64,000 bases of DNA from Paraburkholderia atlantica. Lineage in GTDB: Bacteria > Pseudomonadota > Gammaproteobacteria > Burkholderiales > Burkholderiaceae. The notes beneath the pieces were generated by a model that was not told where the DNA came from, made no database searches, and saw only the letters and a list, made by a program, of their open reading frames with translations. Within the stretch, counting starts at the first letter, position 1. Each line of letters begins with the position of its first letter. The translations under genes and the position numbers were made by a program. Location of the stretch: assembly GCF_009362785.1 (NCBI RefSeq), contig NZ_WHNQ01000003.1:372001-436000 (forward strand), given 5' to 3'. Positions 62,312 through 64,000 of this stretch are shown in pieces.

Positions 62312-64000
62312 ATGGATAGAAAAACAAATATCTTGTGGGACGATGGCGAGCGAGTTTTCTGGAGAGGACCGTCCTCCGCGCTAGCCGGTCAGAACGAACT
62401 GTTCGCGCGGCTTGCCGCTGAACAGCCCGCGCCCGCCAGTCTCGATCGTCTTGCCCACGAGTTCGCTCTGAAGGACGAGCTTGACAGTGCGTGGGCGGTG
62501 CGCCCGCTGAGACTGGTGCGTGAGGACGGACAGGTCTCGTTGGCATTCGAGGACCCTGGTGGTGAATCGCTCGCGCGTCTGCTCGGCATGCCATTGCAGA
62601 TCGGGTACTTCCTCGAAATCGCTAGTGGTATTTCGGCCGCGCTCGGCAAGCTTCATCAGCGCGGGCTGATCCATAAGGATCTGAAGCCTGCGCATATCCT
62701 CGTGCATTGCGCCGATGGACAGCCGCGCCTCACCGGCTTCGGCCTGGCCTCGCGTCTGCCACGTGAGCGGCAGGCGCCCGAACCGCCCGAAACCATCGCC
62801 GGAACGCTCGCCTATATGGCCCCCGAGCAGACCGGCCGGATGAATCGTTCGATCGATTCGCGCAGCGATCTGTATGCGCTCGGCGTCACGTTCTACCAGA
62901 TGTTGACGGGTGTGCTGCCGTTTAGCGCTACCGACGCGATGGAATGGGTGCACTGCCATATCGCCAGAACGCCATTGGCACCCAACGCGCGGGCGGAAGC
63001 CATCCCCGCCGTCATCTCCCGCATCGTCATGAAGCTGCTCGCCAAGACAGCCGAGGAGCGTTACCAGACTGCCGCCGGTGTCGAGCATGATCTGCGGCGG
63101 TGCCTCGCGGACTGGCAGCGTCAGCGCCATATCGACGACTTTACGCTGGACGAGCACGGCACCCCCGACCGGCTGATGATCCCCGAGAAGCTTTACGGAC
63201 GTGAGCGCGAAGTCGAGACCCTGGTCAGCACCTTCACCCGTATTGTCGAGACGGGCGTGCCCGAGCTCGTGCTGGTGTCCGGTTATTCGGGCATCGGCAA
63301 GTCATCGGTGGTCAATGAACTGCACAAGATCCTCGTGCCGCCACGTGGACTGTTTGCATCCGGCAAGTTCGACCAGTACAAGCGCGACATCCCCTATGCG
63401 ACGCTGATCCAGGCATTTCAAAGCCTGGTGCGCATGCTGCTGGGCAAATCCGACACGGAACTGGCAGGCTGGCGCGTCGCATTGCTGGACGCGCTCTCGC
63501 CCAATGCGGCGCTCATCAGCGACCTGATCCCCGAACTGAAGCTGATCATCGGCGAGCCGCCCCCGGTCCCGGAGCTCGAACCACAACAGGCGAAACAGCG
63601 CTTCCTGCAGGTGTTCCAGCGCTTCATCGGCGTGTTCGCGCAGGCCGAGCATCCGCTGGCACTGTTTCTCGACGACCTGCAGTGGCTTGATGCCGCGACG
63701 CTGGACCTGCTCGCAGATCTGCTGATCCAGCCGGACCTGCGCTACCTGATGGTCATCGGCGCCTATCGCGACAACGAGGTGGATGCCACCCATCCGCTGA
63801 CCGCCCGGCTTGAAGCGATCCGCAGCGCGGGCGCGAAGATCGGGGAAATCCGGCTCGCGCCGCTGACCGGTGTGCACGTCGGGAGTCTGATCGCGGACGC
63901 GCTGCACTGTGCGCCTGAAAAAATTGCGCCCCTGGCGCGCCTCGTGCATGACAGGACGGGAGGCAATCCCTTCTTCGTGATCCAGTTCCTGCTGGCTCTC
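62312..64000 (+). CDS. Giant Ser/Thr-kinase-like/AAA-ATPase/(histidine kinase) signalling protein, 5' part
   Basis: 563 codons, open to the right edge. Residues about 1-270 are a protein-kinase-like domain with HKDLKPAHILV, the APE-like GTLAYMAPEQTGRMN and SRSDLYALGVTFYQMLTG. The DFG motif reads GFG and the catalytic-loop Asn is His, so phosphotransfer is doubtful. Residues about 290 onward are an AAA/STAND ATPase with Walker A SGYSGIGKSSV and Walker B LFLDDLQWLD. Relatives continue with GAF and histidine kinase domains, presumably outside the window. ATG 62312 has no strong ribosome site. Confidence 0.85.
   Translation, partial: MDRKTNILWDDGERVFWRGPSSALAGQNELFARLAAEQPAPASLDRLAHEFALKDELDSAWAVRPLRLVREDGQVSLAFEDPGGESLARLLGMPLQIGYFLEIASGISAALGKLHQRGLIHKDLKPAHILVHCADGQPRLTGFGLASRLPRERQAPEPPETIAGTLAYMAPEQTGRMNRSIDSRSDLYALGVTFYQMLTGVLPFSATDAMEWVHCHIARTPLAPNARAEAIPAVISRIVMKLLAKTAEERYQTAAGVEHDLRRCLADWQRQRHIDDFTLDEHGTPDRLMIPEKLYGREREVETLVSTFTRIVETGVPELVLVSGYSGIGKSSVVNELHKILVPPRGLFASGKFDQYKRDIPYATLIQAFQSLVRMLLGKSDTELAGWRVALLDALSPNAALISDLIPELKLIIGEPPPVPELEPQQAKQRFLQVFQRFIGVFAQAEHPLALFLDDLQWLDAATLDLLADLLIQPDLRYLMVIGAYRDNEVDATHPLTARLEAIRSAGAKIGEIRLAPLTGVHVGSLIADALHCAPEKIAPLARLVHDRTGGNPFFVIQFLLAL

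Overview
The window is high-GC, densely coded DNA from a Burkholderiales bacterium, most likely Paraburkholderia or a close relative (inference). The signs are the mix of LysR/TetR/AraC regulators, the polyhydroxybutyrate (PHB) genes, the block of universal stress proteins beside an FNR regulator, and protein styles typical of that group. No rRNA, tRNA, CRISPR array, phage or IS element was seen. The gene content is accessory and catabolic, as on a second chromosome or megaplasmid.

Region 1 (1-15 kb). A TetR regulator is cut by the left edge. A leftward operon (8642 to 809) follows, encoding a feruloyl-CoA-synthase-type CoA ligase, a probable heteromeric acyl-CoA dehydrogenase pair, two crotonase-fold enzymes, an SDR and a nitronate-monooxygenase-like flavoprotein. 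A divergent pair encodes a thiolase and a Nudix/metallo-beta-lactamase fusion. A second nitronate-monooxygenase-like gene, folE, a SnoaL/NTF2-like gene and two overlapping small unknown genes complete it. Together this looks like CoA-dependent beta-oxidation of a cyclic or aromatic acid.

Region 2 (15-36 kb). SDRs, two LysR and one AraC regulator, an Aer-like chemoreceptor, a GMC oxidoreductase/aldehyde dehydrogenase pair, a phytanoyl-CoA-dioxygenase-like gene, an NmrA-like gene, an alpha/beta hydrolase, an acyl-CoA synthetase, a crotonase, an AveC-like membrane protein, an APH/ecdysteroid-kinase-like phosphotransferase, and an SDR-SDR-ferredoxin-P450 (CYP101-like) operon. This reads as a pathway for a terpenoid or other alicyclic hydrophobic compound. 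Eight intergenic sites sharing a GAA-N5-TTC-like core in an AT-rich setting precede transcription units of regions 1 and 2, suggesting one regulon.

Region 3 (36-46 kb). An alpha/beta-hydrolase remnant, an isolated TadE/TadG pair, a flavin reductase, a Gly/Tyr-rich lipoprotein, a PRC-barrel protein, an amidohydrolase remnant, and a sugar-type operon (LysR, SDR, MFS transporter, two-subunit transketolase).

Region 4 (46-59 kb). A low-oxygen/PHB/stress island: PHB depolymerase, HPF-like protein, acetoacetyl-CoA reductase, phasin-like protein, five universal stress proteins, a receiver protein, FNR with its [4Fe-4S] cysteines, a PAS histidine kinase, an alcohol dehydrogenase and a small cytochrome c. 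Six FNR-type boxes lie in it, most centred close to 100 bp before a start codon. A Phd/PIN toxin-antitoxin pair sits inside. The layout resembles the low-oxygen-activated (lxa) locus of Burkholderia cenocepacia.

Region 5 (59-64 kb). A divergent histidine kinase/OmpR-type regulator pair, a stand-alone receiver, and the 5' part of a giant protein-kinase-like/AAA signalling protein that runs off the right edge.
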